Assembly: GCF_000954115.1 (NCBI RefSeq)
Contig: NZ_CP010797.1
Location: 3,844,001 to 3,908,000 of the forward strand
Reading direction: 5' to 3'
DNA length: 64,000 bases
Origin: Rhodococcus sp. B7740
GTDB lineage: Bacteria; Actinomycetota; Actinomycetes; Mycobacteriales; Mycobacteriaceae
The translations under genes were made by a program, and so were the position numbers. The notes beneath the pieces are model-generated. The model did not search any database. It was not told the origin of the DNA and saw only the letters and a program-made list of their open reading frames with translations. Of the stretch, positions 1 to 7,807 are shown piece by piece. Position 1 is the first letter of the stretch, and every line of letters starts with the position of its first letter.

Positions 1-1
1 T

Positions 2-109
2 GCCGGCTACCCGGTGAATTGGGCCGACCCCGAGGAGATCGCGGGTCGACGACGGTTCCATACCGGCGACGGAGTGGGCAATCGAATCGAATTCGTGGCA
101 GCACAATAG
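2..109 (+). CDS. VOC/glyoxalase-family protein, C-terminal fragment
   Basis: An open frame runs from the window edge to a TAG stop and gives 35 residues ending in GDGVGNRIEFVAAQ. A DxxGNRIEF-like tail after a short beta strand is typical of the C-terminal betaalphabeta module of vicinal-oxygen-chelate proteins (the glyoxalase, bleomycin-resistance and dioxygenase superfamily). The start and most of the gene lie outside the window, so substrate and metal ligands cannot be judged. It converges on the citrate-type transporter gene, whose stop begins two bases after this one. The assignment rests on one short motif and is moderate at best. Confidence 0.55.
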   Translation, partial: AGYPVNWADPEEIAGRRRFHTGDGVGNRIEFVAAQ

Positions 110-110
110 G

Positions 111-1427
111 TCACAGACCCACCGAGATGGCTCCGGTGACAATCGCGAACACGATGTACATCAGCGACGCGGCCAACACCCACAGGAATGCGAAGCGTTG
201 GAAGTCGCCCAGTGACGCGCGGACCAGGCCGAGAAGAACCCACAACGGTGCCGACGCCGGTCCGATCGAGTGAGCCATCTGGCCGATCACGGCGGCACGC
301 GCCATCTCTTCGGGTGGGATGGAGTACTGCGCAGCCGATTCCGCGAGTACCGGCACTATCCCGAAGAAGTAGGCGTCGTTGGCCATGAAGAAGCTCAGCG
401 GTATGCCGATCAGCGCGGCTGCGGCGGGAATCATGCCCTCGGCACCGTCCGGAATCAGCGATATCAGCGCGTCGGCCATGGCGGTTGTCATACCGGTTTC
501 GGTGAGGATGCCGGTGAACACGCCGGCACCGAGGACCAATATGACGACGGGGACGGCGTTGGCAGCGTGCGATCGGATCACCTCGCCCTGATCGGAGGGC
601 TTGGGGTGGTTGACGACGAGCACGATGATGAATCCCAGCATGAACAGCACCAATAGGTCCGCGACTCCCAGCACCAGCAGCACCAGCAAGGTGACCGTCA
701 GTGCTGCGTTCACCCACGTTCGCCAGGTTGCCTTCGTCAGAAGTGTTCCCTCCGAGCCCTCTTCGTGCCCGCCAGCAGACACGTGCGCGGTGACTTCGGC
801 GATGCGCTCAGGGGAGATCTTCTTACGTGCGCTGCGCCCCAACAGGTACGCGAGGCCGACGATCGCCGCGGACATCAGCAGCATCGCCGGCAGCATGTGT
901 ACGAAGTACTCGGTGGCATCGATCTGCAGCACGCTGATCGCTCGGGTCGCGGCTCCGCCCCACGGCGTAGTACCGGATATGGTCCCGAGAGCCATGGTCG
1001 CGATCGTGGCGATCACCAGGGGGTTGATTCCGAGCTTGCGATAGATGGGGAGAAACGCGGAGCAGATGATCATGTATGACGTGGTGCCGTCGCCGTCGAG
1101 TGCGACCAGGAGTGCGAGAACCGCTGTGCCGACGCAGATCTTGACGGGGTCTCCACCGGACAGTCGGATGATGCCGCGCGAAATGGGTTCGAACAGTTTG
1201 GCGTCCATCATGATCCCGAAGTACAGCACCGCGAAGAGCAGCAAAATTGCTGTGGGAGCAACGGTTTCGATGCCTTTCGCGACCATGTCCGGTAGCGCTG
1301 CACCCTGTCCACTGATCAACAGAACAACGATGGGGATGGTGACGACGGCAACCAGTGCCGTCGCCCACTTCTTGATCACCACCAGCATGAAGGATGCGAG
1401 TGAGACGAATCCGAGCACTGCCAACAT
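111..1427 (-). CDS. CitMHS-family citrate-metal:proton symporter
   Basis: This 438-residue polytopic membrane protein has about 11-12 hydrophobic segments and begins with a membrane helix. Conserved stretches such as DGDGTTSYMI (111-120) and SGTTPWGGAATR (151-162) match the CitMHS family, which imports citrate complexed to Mg2+ or Ca2+ with protons. It starts three bases after the stop of the decarboxylating dehydrogenase gene, so the two are almost certainly co-transcribed downstream of the LysR gene. The context suggests uptake of a tricarboxylate or hydroxydicarboxylate (citrate, isocitrate or tartrate type) followed by oxidation. The exact substrate is inferred. Confidence 0.88.
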   Translation of the reverse strand: MLAVLGFVSLASFMLVVIKKWATALVAVVTIPIVVLLISGQGAALPDMVAKGIETVAPTAILLLFAVLYFGIMMDAKLFEPISRGIIRLSGGDPVKICVGTAVLALLVALDGDGTTSYMIICSAFLPIYRKLGINPLVIATIATMALGTISGTTPWGGAATRAISVLQIDATEYFVHMLPAMLLMSAAIVGLAYLLGRSARKKISPERIAEVTAHVSAGGHEEGSEGTLLTKATWRTWVNAALTVTLLVLLVLGVADLLVLFMLGFIIVLVVNHPKPSDQGEVIRSHAANAVPVVILVLGAGVFTGILTETGMTTAMADALISLIPDGAEGMIPAAAALIGIPLSFFMANDAYFFGIVPVLAESAAQYSIPPEEMARAAVIGQMAHSIGPASAPLWVLLGLVRASLGDFQRFAFLWVLAASLMYIVFAIVTGAISVGL

Positions 1428-1430
1428 GAT

Positions 1431-2540
1431 TCAGCGCTCCGATTCGAGGTGCTCGATTACTGCGAGCGTGAAGCGCTCGGTGGTTGCGGTTCCGTGGAGG
1501 TCCGCCGTGCGGGTCTCGGGCATACCCACGGCCGTGTCGATGGCTCGATGAATCGATCTGCCCGCTGCAGTCAGTCTTTCGTCGCCGCGCTGCTGTCCGA
1601 TCCAGTCCAGGAGCATTGCGGCAGAACCGATCAACGACGCGGGATTGGCGATTCCTTGCCCTGCTATGTCGGGTGCCGATCCATGTTGTGCTTGCGCGAC
1701 GGCGTGCTTGTCACCGACATTCAGTGACGCCGCCAATCCCAAGCTGCCGGAGAGCTCGGTGGCCTCGTCCGAGAGGATGTCCCCGAACATGTTGGTGGTT
1801 GCGATCACGTCGAAGGACTCCGGTCGACGTATCAGCAGCGCGGCGACAGCGTCGACCAATAGCTCCTCGTAGGAGACGTCGGGAAAGTCCTGCCGGACGG
1901 CTCTGGCCGCCTCGAGGAACAGCCCGTCGCTCAGCCTGAGGACGTTGGCCTTGTGCACCACGGTGACTTTCGATCTACGCGTCCGTGCCAGCTCGAACGC
2001 TCGGCGCACGATGCGTTCGGAACCGTGACGAGTCACCTTTCGAATGGCCAGTGCGAGGTCCTCTGTGGGCATGAACTCGCCACCACCGGCGAACATCGTC
2101 CGATCGGCATAGAAGCCTTCGGTGTTCTCTCTGGCAATCACGAGGTCGAAGTTCTTGCCGAGAGGATTCGGGAGAGCCGGGACAGTCCTGGCGGGCCGAA
2201 TGTTGGCGTACAGGTCCAACTTTCGCCGCAGTATTCCCGACGGGTTGACGCCGCCTTCGGAGGTCGGTGGGTAGTCCAGGTGCGACACCGGGCCCAGAAC
2301 GACGCCGTCTGCTGCACGCGAGAGATCGACGATGGCGTCGGGCATGGTTGTCCGTGAGGCGGCGAGCGCATCGAAACCGATGGTTCCATCGGTGAACCTA
2401 GCGGTGATTCCGTTGTGCGCGAGCGCACTTTCGACCACCGAGGCAGTCGCCGCGCTGATCTCGGGACCGATGCCGTCGCCGGCGAGAACCACCAGTTCGA
2501 CTGTGTTGTCTGGGGCTGGCGCTGGGTGTCCGGTAGTCAC
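1431..2540 (-). CDS. Isocitrate/isopropylmalate dehydrogenase-family enzyme
   Basis: This 369-residue member of the beta-decarboxylating dehydrogenase family uses NAD(P) to oxidise and decarboxylate a 2-hydroxyacid. Visible landmarks are GDGIGPE (21-27), the substrate-binding RENTEG (138-143), a lysine at 197 in VVHKAN, the metal ligands in DILSDEA (254-260) and HGSAPDIAG (286-294). The start is GTG with GGAG just upstream. A lone member beside a citrate-type transporter is more likely catabolic (isocitrate, tartrate or malate type) than the leucine-pathway LeuB, but the sequence alone does not settle the substrate. Two perfect hairpins lie in its leader. Confidence 0.85.
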   Translation of the reverse strand: MTTGHPAPAPDNTVELVVLAGDGIGPEISAATASVVESALAHNGITARFTDGTIGFDALAASRTTMPDAIVDLSRAADGVVLGPVSHLDYPPTSEGGVNPSGILRRKLDLYANIRPARTVPALPNPLGKNFDLVIARENTEGFYADRTMFAGGGEFMPTEDLALAIRKVTRHGSERIVRRAFELARTRRSKVTVVHKANVLRLSDGLFLEAARAVRQDFPDVSYEELLVDAVAALLIRRPESFDVIATTNMFGDILSDEATELSGSLGLAASLNVGDKHAVAQAQHGSAPDIAGQGIANPASLIGSAAMLLDWIGQQRGDERLTAAGRSIHRAIDTAVGMPETRTADLHGTATTERFTLAVIEHLESER

Positions 2541-2559
2541 GATGTCTCCAGGTGTTCAC

Positions 2560-2577
2560 GTCCGCACTGTTGCGGAC
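2560..2577. promoter_or_regulatory. Perfect 7-4-7 inverted repeat in the dehydrogenase leader
   Basis: GTCCGCA, CTGT, TGCGGAC forms a perfect seven-base-pair palindrome with a four-base spacer, 20 bases upstream of the dehydrogenase start. It sits back to back with a second 7-4-7 palindrome. It may be a regulator operator or an mRNA hairpin; the sequence alone does not decide between them. Confidence 0.45.
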
Positions 2578-2578
2578 T

Positions 2579-2596
2579 AGGTCACCGATGTGACCT
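2579..2596. promoter_or_regulatory. Second perfect 7-4-7 inverted repeat, AGGTCAC-CGAT-GTGACCT
   Basis: AGGTCAC CGAT GTGACCT is a perfect 18-base palindrome in the gap between the LysR gene and the dehydrogenase gene. Its shape resembles the short two-fold sites bound by GntR or CRP-type dimers rather than the usual T-N11-A box of LysR proteins. It may control the dehydrogenase-transporter pair. It could also act as an attenuating hairpin together with the neighbouring palindrome. Confidence 0.45.
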
Positions 2597-2654
2597 GGGG
2601 CATACCTTGCCGCCTACGCAGCGTGAAGACCAGAGATCGTTTCTTACATCTGAC

Positions 2655-3557
2655 TCAAGCAGAATTCATAGCTTCGAAGAGCGTGACGAGCACCGATCTC
2701 ATGGCATTCGATGCAGGGGACGGCGCCCGCTGCTCGAGGCGGCACAGCAGGATTCGCCGCCTCGAGAGTTCGTCCAAGGCAATCGACTCGACGCCCTCGC
2801 GAAGGTAGCGAGTAGTCATCGCGGGTGCCACGGTGAGTCCCAGCCCGGCAGCAACCATCGCCTGAGATTCCATGTAGTCGTTGGACTCGATCAGGATCTG
2901 AGGCTCGAAACCGGCTTTGAGACAGGCTGTTCGGAACATCGTGGTGATGGAGTGCTGCGACGCGCGAACGATCCACTGTTCGCCTTCGAGCGATTGGAGT
3001 GGAACGGGGCCTCTCCGAGACCAACCCGCGGGAACGAGAAGGACTGTGGCGTCCTCGGCGATGACTTCGGTCTCGACGTCGTCGACCACCATCGGCAATT
3101 CCGGGTAGTCCCATGCCAAGGACAGATCTACTTCTCGGCCCAGCAGCATCGCGTGCAGGTCGCGCAGCCGCGACGACCGTATGCCCAAATCGATCCCTGG
3201 ATGCGCAGAGCGAAATGCGCTCATGACGTCCGGCAGAAGAGATGCAGCGAAGGAAGGGAAGACGCCCAGGGTGACGTGGCCGCTGCGGGCATCGAGCAGA
3301 TCGTCGAGGTCGGCGCGCAGGGCAGACAGTTGCGTGTCGATCGCCGCCGCTCTCCCCGCAACGAGCCGACCGGCCTCGGTGAGGCGCACTCCGTGTGCGT
3401 GTCGCTCGAGGACCGGGGTTCCGACGACGGCCTCGAGTCTCTTGACCTGCTGGGACACAGCTGAGGGGGTGAACATGAGCCGTTCGGCAGCGGCCGTCAT
3501 CGACCCGCTGCGGTCGATTTCCACCAGCAACTTGAGCAGGGACAGTTCCACATCCAT
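2655..3557 (-). CDS. LysR-family transcriptional regulator
   Basis: This 300-residue protein has the LysR winged helix-turn-helix at residues 1-60, with the recognition signature TAAAERLMFTPSAVSQQVKRLE. The periplasmic-binding-protein-like effector domain follows from about residue 90. It lies upstream of, and in the same direction as, the decarboxylating dehydrogenase and CitMHS genes, so it is the probable activator or repressor of that pair, with a carboxylate as co-inducer (inferred). A TPR gene starts divergently within about 60 bases, so the shared spacer may be autoregulatory. Length and domain order are normal for the family. Confidence 0.9.
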   Translation of the reverse strand: MDVELSLLKLLVEIDRSGSMTAAAERLMFTPSAVSQQVKRLEAVVGTPVLERHAHGVRLTEAGRLVAGRAAAIDTQLSALRADLDDLLDARSGHVTLGVFPSFAASLLPDVMSAFRSAHPGIDLGIRSSRLRDLHAMLLGREVDLSLAWDYPELPMVVDDVETEVIAEDATVLLVPAGWSRRGPVPLQSLEGEQWIVRASQHSITTMFRTACLKAGFEPQILIESNDYMESQAMVAAGLGLTVAPAMTTRYLREGVESIALDELSRRRILLCRLEQRAPSPASNAMRSVLVTLFEAMNSA

Positions 3558-3615
3558 CTGTCGAGACTAAGCGGTGTCTGCGACGATGGAGCGCGTGACG
3601 ACAGGGGGAGGCAAT

Positions 3616-4095
3616 GTGGACCCGCTAGTGGCGTTCTGGCGTGAAGCGGATGACACCGACCCCGTCCGTATGCGTGTCGAGATGGCGGACTTGCTCTCGG
3701 CCGCATCCTATTCGGATGCTCGTACTCTGTTCGAGCGTGCATCGCTGGAAGACTTCTTGGGCGACGGTGCGGCCGCAGTCCCGTTGTATGAAGCCTCCCT
3801 GTCGGCTGGTCTCGAGGGCGACCGGGAAAATCAGGCCCGGATCCAATTGGCGAGTTCGTTGCGCAATGTCGGGCGACCGCACGATGCATTGCACGTGCTC
3901 CGAGAGTTCGAGTTCGCGAACGAATACATCTCCGCACGTGACGCATTCGTGGCGCTGACCCTGTGGGATATCGGGGATGTAGCGCAGGCGCTTCGGAGTG
4001 CGCTTCGGGCAGCGAACCCGGCAATGGGGAAATATCGTCGAGCAATCGGGGCCTACGCGGCCGAGTTGTCCACACGACCTGAGGGGAATCCATGA
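3616..4095 (+). CDS. Tetratricopeptide-repeat protein (TPR_5-like)
   Basis: This soluble protein of about 159 residues is made of helical repeats. LASSLRNVGRPHDALHVLRE and similar helical pairs match the short TPR_5-type proteins common in actinobacteria, whose role is probably protein-protein interaction. The GTG at 3616 is preferred because GGGGGAGG lies just before it. Earlier in-frame starts at 3574 (GTG) and 3586 (ATG) are possible but almost touch the divergent LysR gene. Its last four bases overlap the start of the PPOX gene, so the two are translationally coupled. No specific function can be assigned. Confidence 0.75.
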   Translation: MDPLVAFWREADDTDPVRMRVEMADLLSAASYSDARTLFERASLEDFLGDGAAAVPLYEASLSAGLEGDRENQARIQLASSLRNVGRPHDALHVLREFEFANEYISARDAFVALTLWDIGDVAQALRSALRAANPAMGKYRRAIGAYAAELSTRPEGNP

Positions 4096-4523
4096 CCGAC
4101 AGCGCATTCGATCCACACGACCTTCTCGAACAGAGCCGAATCGGAGTGTTGGCGACCATCAAGGCCAGCGGACTTCCGCAGCTCTCGCCGGTGACGCCGT
4201 TCTACGATCGCGCTGCCGAGACCATCCGAATCTCGGTGACCGATGGACGAGCGAAAACGGCCAACTTGCGTCGAGATCCACGCGCCGCACTCGAAGTGAC
4301 CAGTCCCGACGGTAGGGCATGGGCGACGGCGGAAGGAACCGTCACCCTCACCGGCCCGGGTACGTCACCGAACAGCCCCGAAGTCGATGCCCTGGTGGAC
4401 TACTTCCGCGCCGCGGCCGGTGAGCACCCCGATTGGAACGAATACCGAGCAGTCATGGTCGCTGACCGACGAGTTCTTGTGACTATCTCCGTGACCCACG
4501 TCTACGGCCAATCGATGGCCTGA
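4092..4523 (+). CDS. PPOX-class flavin/F420-dependent oxidoreductase
   Basis: This 143-residue protein has the split-barrel fold of the pyridoxamine-phosphate-oxidase-like family. The opening, with LEQSRIGVLATIKASGLPQL at residues 11-30, followed by strands that include KTANLRRDPRAAL, is the typical pattern of actinobacterial PPOX proteins. Many of these bind the deazaflavin F420 or FMN and reduce small molecules or serve in redox stress. It overlaps the TPR gene by four bases (ATGA). A palindromic repeat element lies 14 bases past its stop. The cofactor is inferred from family habits only. Confidence 0.8.
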   Translation: MTDSAFDPHDLLEQSRIGVLATIKASGLPQLSPVTPFYDRAAETIRISVTDGRAKTANLRRDPRAALEVTSPDGRAWATAEGTVTLTGPGTSPNSPEVDALVDYFRAAAGEHPDWNEYRAVMVADRRVLVTISVTHVYGQSMA

Positions 4524-4536
4524 CACCCCTCCCCGT

Positions 4537-4589
4537 CCACTCAACGTGACATTGACTGCCCGAAAGGCCACCGAACGTCACATTGACTG
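4537..4589 (+). repeat. 53-bp palindromic dispersed element, copy 1
   Basis: This is one of four copies of an intergenic element. The left arm is CCACTCAACGTGACATTGAC and the right arm is GAACGTCACATTGACTG, around a GCCCGAAAGGCCACC core. The arms are near-complementary and fold as a hairpin. It sits between the convergent PPOX and DUF3237 genes, where a bidirectional terminator would be expected. Confidence 0.8.
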
Positions 4590-4605
4590 CGCGGAAAAAC
4601 GTCGG

Positions 4606-5061
4606 TCAGGTGATCTGATAGATGTCCAGTTCGATCGAGTTCGGCAGTCGTTTGCCGGATCCGAGAAACAGTCGTTCGTTCATCCATGCGAGGCGGCTTG
4701 CGGCTGAGGACAGGCGCGGTTGGCTTCGGAAGTAGACGCGATCGGCGGGCACATCTTCGCCGCGGACAAGTGCGTCGATGTCCTCTTCGGCACCACTTCG
4801 TATGCCCATGTTGTGTACGGCGACTCGTTCGCCCGCATCGGTCTCGAGGGCGTATCGGGCGTCCAGTTCTGTGAGTGTGGGGGTGCGGAGAATCTGGTGA
4901 TCCGCTCCGCCGGGCAGGACTCGGCCGCGCAGTAGGGGGCCCTCGACGGTCCCGCCGAGGATCGGCACGATCCGGCGGTGACCATCGACCACCTCGCCCA
5001 AGTCGATCGGTTTGCCCACGGTTACCGACAGATGTGCGACGAAGATCAGCTCGGGGCCCAC
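4606..5061 (-). CDS. DUF3237 family protein
   Basis: This 151-residue protein has a GTG start one base after the stop of the phenolic acid decarboxylase gene. Its sequence (GPELIFVAHLSVTVGKPIDL near the start; [20 protein letters not shown] at 37-56) matches DUF3237, a beta-barrel family of unknown biochemistry often found near aromatic-degradation genes. Close spacing to padC shows co-transcription under the same MarR control. A role in handling a phenolic compound or decarboxylation product is plausible but only inferred from context. The same frame stays open upstream as a shadow of padC, so the true start is the GTG at 5061. Confidence 0.8.
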   Translation of the reverse strand: MGPELIFVAHLSVTVGKPIDLGEVVDGHRRIVPILGGTVEGPLLRGRVLPGGADHQILRTPTLTELDARYALETDAGERVAVHNMGIRSGAEEDIDALVRGEDVPADRVYFRSQPRLSSAASRLAWMNERLFLGSGKRLPNSIELDIYQIT

Positions 5062-5062
5062 G

Positions 5063-5590
5063 TCAGTTCGTTCGGTCGGCGAATCCGTCGGGCAGATCGC
5101 TGGGCGCGACCGACACGATCGTCTCGTCGTCGATGCCGACGTGCTCGAACAAAGTGATTCGGGCGAATTCGGGGACCACGTAAATGGGGTAGGTCGGTCC
5201 GGCATCACGATAGGCGCGCATCTCGTCGAGATGATCATTCTGGTACAGAACAGTTTTCGTACCGTCCAGCTCGATCCACTGAGGGAAGAAGATCGTGCCG
5301 TGCAGACGCCGCTTGCCGGGAATGACGTTGACGACGACGGATGTTCCGGTGGGCTCGTTCCATGAGATCTTGTAGACGCCCTCATCGAGTTGGACCAGAT
5401 CGACTTCCTGGTCCTTGACCCATCGACCACCGACCATGCCGGTGTGGATGCGGTAGTCGATCGTCGTAGCGTTCTTGACGTACATCTCGTACTGCCAGTT
5501 GTTCGCGTACGTGTAGATGAAGCGGTGCCCGACGATGCCGCTGAGGTCCTGATTCGGGACCGGATTCTGAACCGAGGTCTCTGTATCCAT
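5063..5590 (-). CDS. padC: Phenolic acid decarboxylase
   Basis: This 175-residue cytosolic enzyme decarboxylates p-coumaric, ferulic and caffeic acids, without cofactor, to vinylphenols. The family hallmark [11 protein letters not shown] is at 25-35 and carries the paired tyrosines. The [14 protein letters not shown] segment (45-58) supplies the active-site arginine, and the SWNEPTG glutamate is at 79. Length matches known enzymes (about 160-180). It is transcribed divergently from a MarR regulator, with two palindromes in the shared spacer, and leads directly into a DUF3237 gene. This layout fits phenolic-acid-inducible detoxification, with the MarR protein as the likely repressor. Confidence 0.93.
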   Translation of the reverse strand: MDTETSVQNPVPNQDLSGIVGHRFIYTYANNWQYEMYVKNATTIDYRIHTGMVGGRWVKDQEVDLVQLDEGVYKISWNEPTGTSVVVNVIPGKRRLHGTIFFPQWIELDGTKTVLYQNDHLDEMRAYRDAGPTYPIYVVPEFARITLFEHVGIDDETIVSVAPSDLPDGFADRTN

Positions 5591-5597
5591 AAGAATA

Positions 5598-5626
5598 TTT
5601 TGTCACAAAACTATGTTTGCGGCAAA
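5598..5626. promoter_or_regulatory. Twin MarR-type operators between padC and marR
   Basis: Two perfect palindromes lie side by side: TTTTGTCACAAAA (5598-5610) and TTTGCGGCAAA (5616-5626). Their centres, 5604 and 5621, are 17 bases apart. Both fall between the divergent padC and MarR genes, in an AT-rich stretch that must hold both promoters. They are good candidates for the binding sites by which the MarR repressor controls padC and itself. Confidence 0.65.
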
Positions 5627-5631
5627 ACTAC

Positions 5632-6093
5632 ATGTGCGATCATCGAACGATGCACTCCTCCGCGATCGAACTCGGGCGACAACTGGGGCCGCTGCGACGC
5701 TCGCTGCTCCGCGCGACCCGCGAGGCCGCGGATTTGCCTGACCTCCCCGACTCGCACGTCGAGGTGATGAGGGCGCTGGTCGACAAGCCGTCGATGAGCC
5801 CCGGCGTCCTCGCGGCACATCTGAACCTCGCTCGCTCCACCGTGAGCAACCTGATCAAGGCAATGGTCGACGCGGGTCTCGTCGAACGATCGATCTCGTC
5901 GAACGACCTCCGGGGAGCGACCCTGACGGCGTCGACCAAGGCCCTCCGCCTCCTCGCCGAATACGACACAGTCAGCTCGCAGGTCCTTTCCGACGCACTC
6001 GACGAACTGACCGTGGACAGCCGTCGAGCACTCTCTGCGGCAATCCCTGCTCTGGCCGACATCACGGAAATCCTGTCTCGTCGATCGTCCTGA
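5632..6093 (+). CDS. MarR-family transcriptional regulator (probable padC repressor)
   Basis: This winged helix-turn-helix protein of about 153 residues has its recognition region around SPGVLAAHLNLARSTVSNLIKAM, followed by the wing at LVERSISSNDLRGATLTAST. Such MarR proteins usually bind phenolic ligands and release a palindromic operator. It is divergent from padC, and two palindromes fill the spacer. Starts at ATG 5632 and ATG 5650 (MHSSAIELG) are both possible. The upstream TTG at 5617 lies inside an operator and is unlikely. A palindromic repeat element follows 24 bases after its stop. Confidence 0.85.
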   Translation: MCDHRTMHSSAIELGRQLGPLRRSLLRATREAADLPDLPDSHVEVMRALVDKPSMSPGVLAAHLNLARSTVSNLIKAMVDAGLVERSISSNDLRGATLTASTKALRLLAEYDTVSSQVLSDALDELTVDSRRALSAAIPALADITEILSRRSS

Positions 6094-6117
6094 GCGTTTC
6101 GCCCAGTCGACCGCAGT

Positions 6118-6170
6118 CCACTCGATGTGACATTGACTGCCGAAAAGTCCACTGAATGTCACATCGAGTG
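6118..6170 (+). repeat. 53-bp palindromic dispersed element, copy 2
   Basis: The arms are CCACTCGATGTGACATTGAC and GAATGTCACATCGAGTG, with a central GCCGAAAAGTCCACT. It lies between the convergent MarR gene and the small membrane-protein gene. Compared with copy 1 it differs at scattered positions but keeps arm complementarity, which argues for selection on the hairpin. Confidence 0.82.
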
Positions 6171-6195
6171 TCTACCGGGTACGCCGACGGTGGAG

Positions 6196-6690
6196 TCAGG
6201 CAACAGTGTTCATGTCGCGAACCAATCGAGGAGTGCGCAGCTGACGAACAGTCGACAGCCAATGGCGTACGGGATAGGAAAGCCGGACGACGAAGTAGTT
6301 GACGAACTCGATGACTCCGAAGAGCCATACCGCGACGACGGCGAGAGCCGCACCGATCCCGGCGGGAAGCCATACGATGATGCCCACCAACCCGGCAGCG
6401 AGCAACGCGACGTCGACGATTCGACACACCCGGTAGGTCCCGCGTAGGAAGACGGGCATCGGGTGGTTTTCGACCCAGGAACGCGCCAGCAGCCAGTAGA
6501 CCCCCGCTTGTACGAGCACGACGAGCAACGGAACAAGGGCGGACCACAACGCGAGACGGTCTTGTCGGTCGTCGAGCCGCGGTATCGCCATGGTGAGGGC
6601 AAGCGTCAGGAAGACTACGGCTGCGACCAGCTCGCCGATCCCCAGCGACAGATATCGCCGACGCAACCCCTCGCGTCGGCCGGCCAACAT
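6196..6690 (-). CDS. Small integral membrane protein, unknown function
   Basis: This 164-residue protein has four hydrophobic segments, at about 17-36, 48-67, 88-109 and 111-133, separated by short charged loops. The basic N-terminus MLAGRREGLRRRY probably stays in the cytoplasm. No family was recognised. It is flanked on both sides by copies of the 53-bp palindromic repeat, one past its 3' end and one upstream of its start, so it looks like a single-gene transcription unit. No function is proposed. Confidence 0.7.
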   Translation of the reverse strand: MLAGRREGLRRRYLSLGIGELVAAVVFLTLALTMAIPRLDDRQDRLALWSALVPLLVVLVQAGVYWLLARSWVENHPMPVFLRGTYRVCRIVDVALLAAGLVGIIVWLPAGIGAALAVVAVWLFGVIEFVNYFVVRLSYPVRHWLSTVRQLRTPRLVRDMNTVA

Positions 6691-6755
6691 GTCGTCAGAC
6701 TACCGAGCACGGCGGCCGAGACCGATCGGCCGTGCGCTGGGCTCCCTCCAGCAGT

Positions 6756-6809
6756 CCACTCGATGTGACATTGACCCCCGAAAAGGCCACTGAACGTCAC
6801 ATTGAGTGG
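6756..6809 (+). repeat. 53-bp palindromic dispersed element, copy 3
   Basis: The left arm CCACTCGATGTGACATTGAC and the right arm GAACGTCACATTGAGTGG pair almost perfectly around CCCCGAAAAGGCCACT. This copy is the most symmetric of the four. It is 40 bases past the stop of the AraC-family gene and 65 bases upstream of the membrane-protein start. Confidence 0.85.
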
Positions 6810-6849
6810 TCAACGGGGGCAGCGCCGGGAGGGGAGGAGATGAGGACGG

Positions 6850-7719
6850 CTATGGATTTCGTTGGATGGGGAGCCATAGTTCTCCCGCTCCCGAGGACCA
6901 GTCGGGGGAGGCTTCGGTGACGGTCAGGATTTCCGGTCCCGGGATTGTTTCGTAGGGGTTGGAGGGGAACCATTCGCTGAAGGCGTCGGCCCAGAGTTGT
7001 TGGAGTGCGGGGGCGAGTGCGGTGTTGCTGCTCGTCTCGAATACCGCCCAGGTCGATGCGGGCACGGCGAGGGTGTCCCAGTCGGTTGTTCCGGCCGACG
7101 TGCTTGCAACTGCGAAGTAGTAGTCGAAGAGACTGCCGTCCTCGCGTTCGGGTTCGAAGCCGTCGCTGACGAAGAGAATGTCGGGGAGCTCGGGCAGGTC
7201 GGCAAGTTCGCGCAGTTCGTCGCCGGTTCCGGGGGCCAGGTTTCGGTGGAATTCGGTCATGGCGGTGTTCTCGCCGTGAAATCGGAGTGGGATTCGGGTG
7301 GTTTTGCCGACGATGTGGAATGCGGGCAGGTCGGTGATGCGGTATCGCATGGTGCTTCGTCCTTCGATGGTCAGGTGAAATGTCACTGCTTGTCTGGAAC
7401 GAAGGATGGCTCCGGGGCGGCGTGCTCGAGATGGTGTGATGCCGTGTAGGTCTCGGAAGGCGCGGGTGAACGCGTCCGCGGTGTATCCGTATTTGGTCGC
7501 GACGTCGAGCACACCCTGTCCGTCGAGAATGTCGGCTGCTGCCAGCGTCATTCGGCGTTGTCGGATGTAGTGCGACAGTGGTAGTCCCGCCAGCGCCGAG
7601 AACACGCGTCGAAAGTGATACTCCGATGTGCGGGTGATCCGAGCGAGTTCGGTCGGATCGATCTCGCGGTCGAGGTTCTTCTCGATGTAGTCGAGTGCTG
7701 CGTTCCATCGTTCGAGCAT
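6850..7719 (-). CDS. AraC-family regulator with GyrI-like effector domain
   Basis: This 289-residue protein starts at MLERWNAALDYIEKNLDREI. Two AraC helix-turn-helix motifs occupy residues 1-105, with DPTELARITRTSEYHFRRVF and the second at VLDVATKYGYTADAFTRAFR. They are followed by a C-terminal GyrI/Rob-like small-molecule-binding domain from about residue 125. This architecture matches SoxS/Rob-type multidrug or stress activators such as the TipA- and BmrR-associated regulators. No effector gene is adjacent in the same orientation, and the upstream XRE gene is 88 bases away. The ligand is unknown. Confidence 0.87.
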   Translation of the reverse strand: MLERWNAALDYIEKNLDREIDPTELARITRTSEYHFRRVFSALAGLPLSHYIRQRRMTLAAADILDGQGVLDVATKYGYTADAFTRAFRDLHGITPSRARRPGAILRSRQAVTFHLTIEGRSTMRYRITDLPAFHIVGKTTRIPLRFHGENTAMTEFHRNLAPGTGDELRELADLPELPDILFVSDGFEPEREDGSLFDYYFAVASTSAGTTDWDTLAVPASTWAVFETSSNTALAPALQQLWADAFSEWFPSNPYETIPGPEILTVTEASPDWSSGAGELWLPIQRNP

Positions 7720-7807
7720 GTGCCGGTGACCTTCCTTCGTTCTGCCCGAAACGATAGGAGCACTGGACCGATGGAGTCTCGACTTTCCGTGCCGCGAAAG
7801 GTCGGAT

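Noticed and set aside
4606..5430. A longer minus-strand frame extending the DUF3237 gene to 5430
   Set aside because: The N-terminal part overlaps padC in another frame; the true start is the GTG at 5061.
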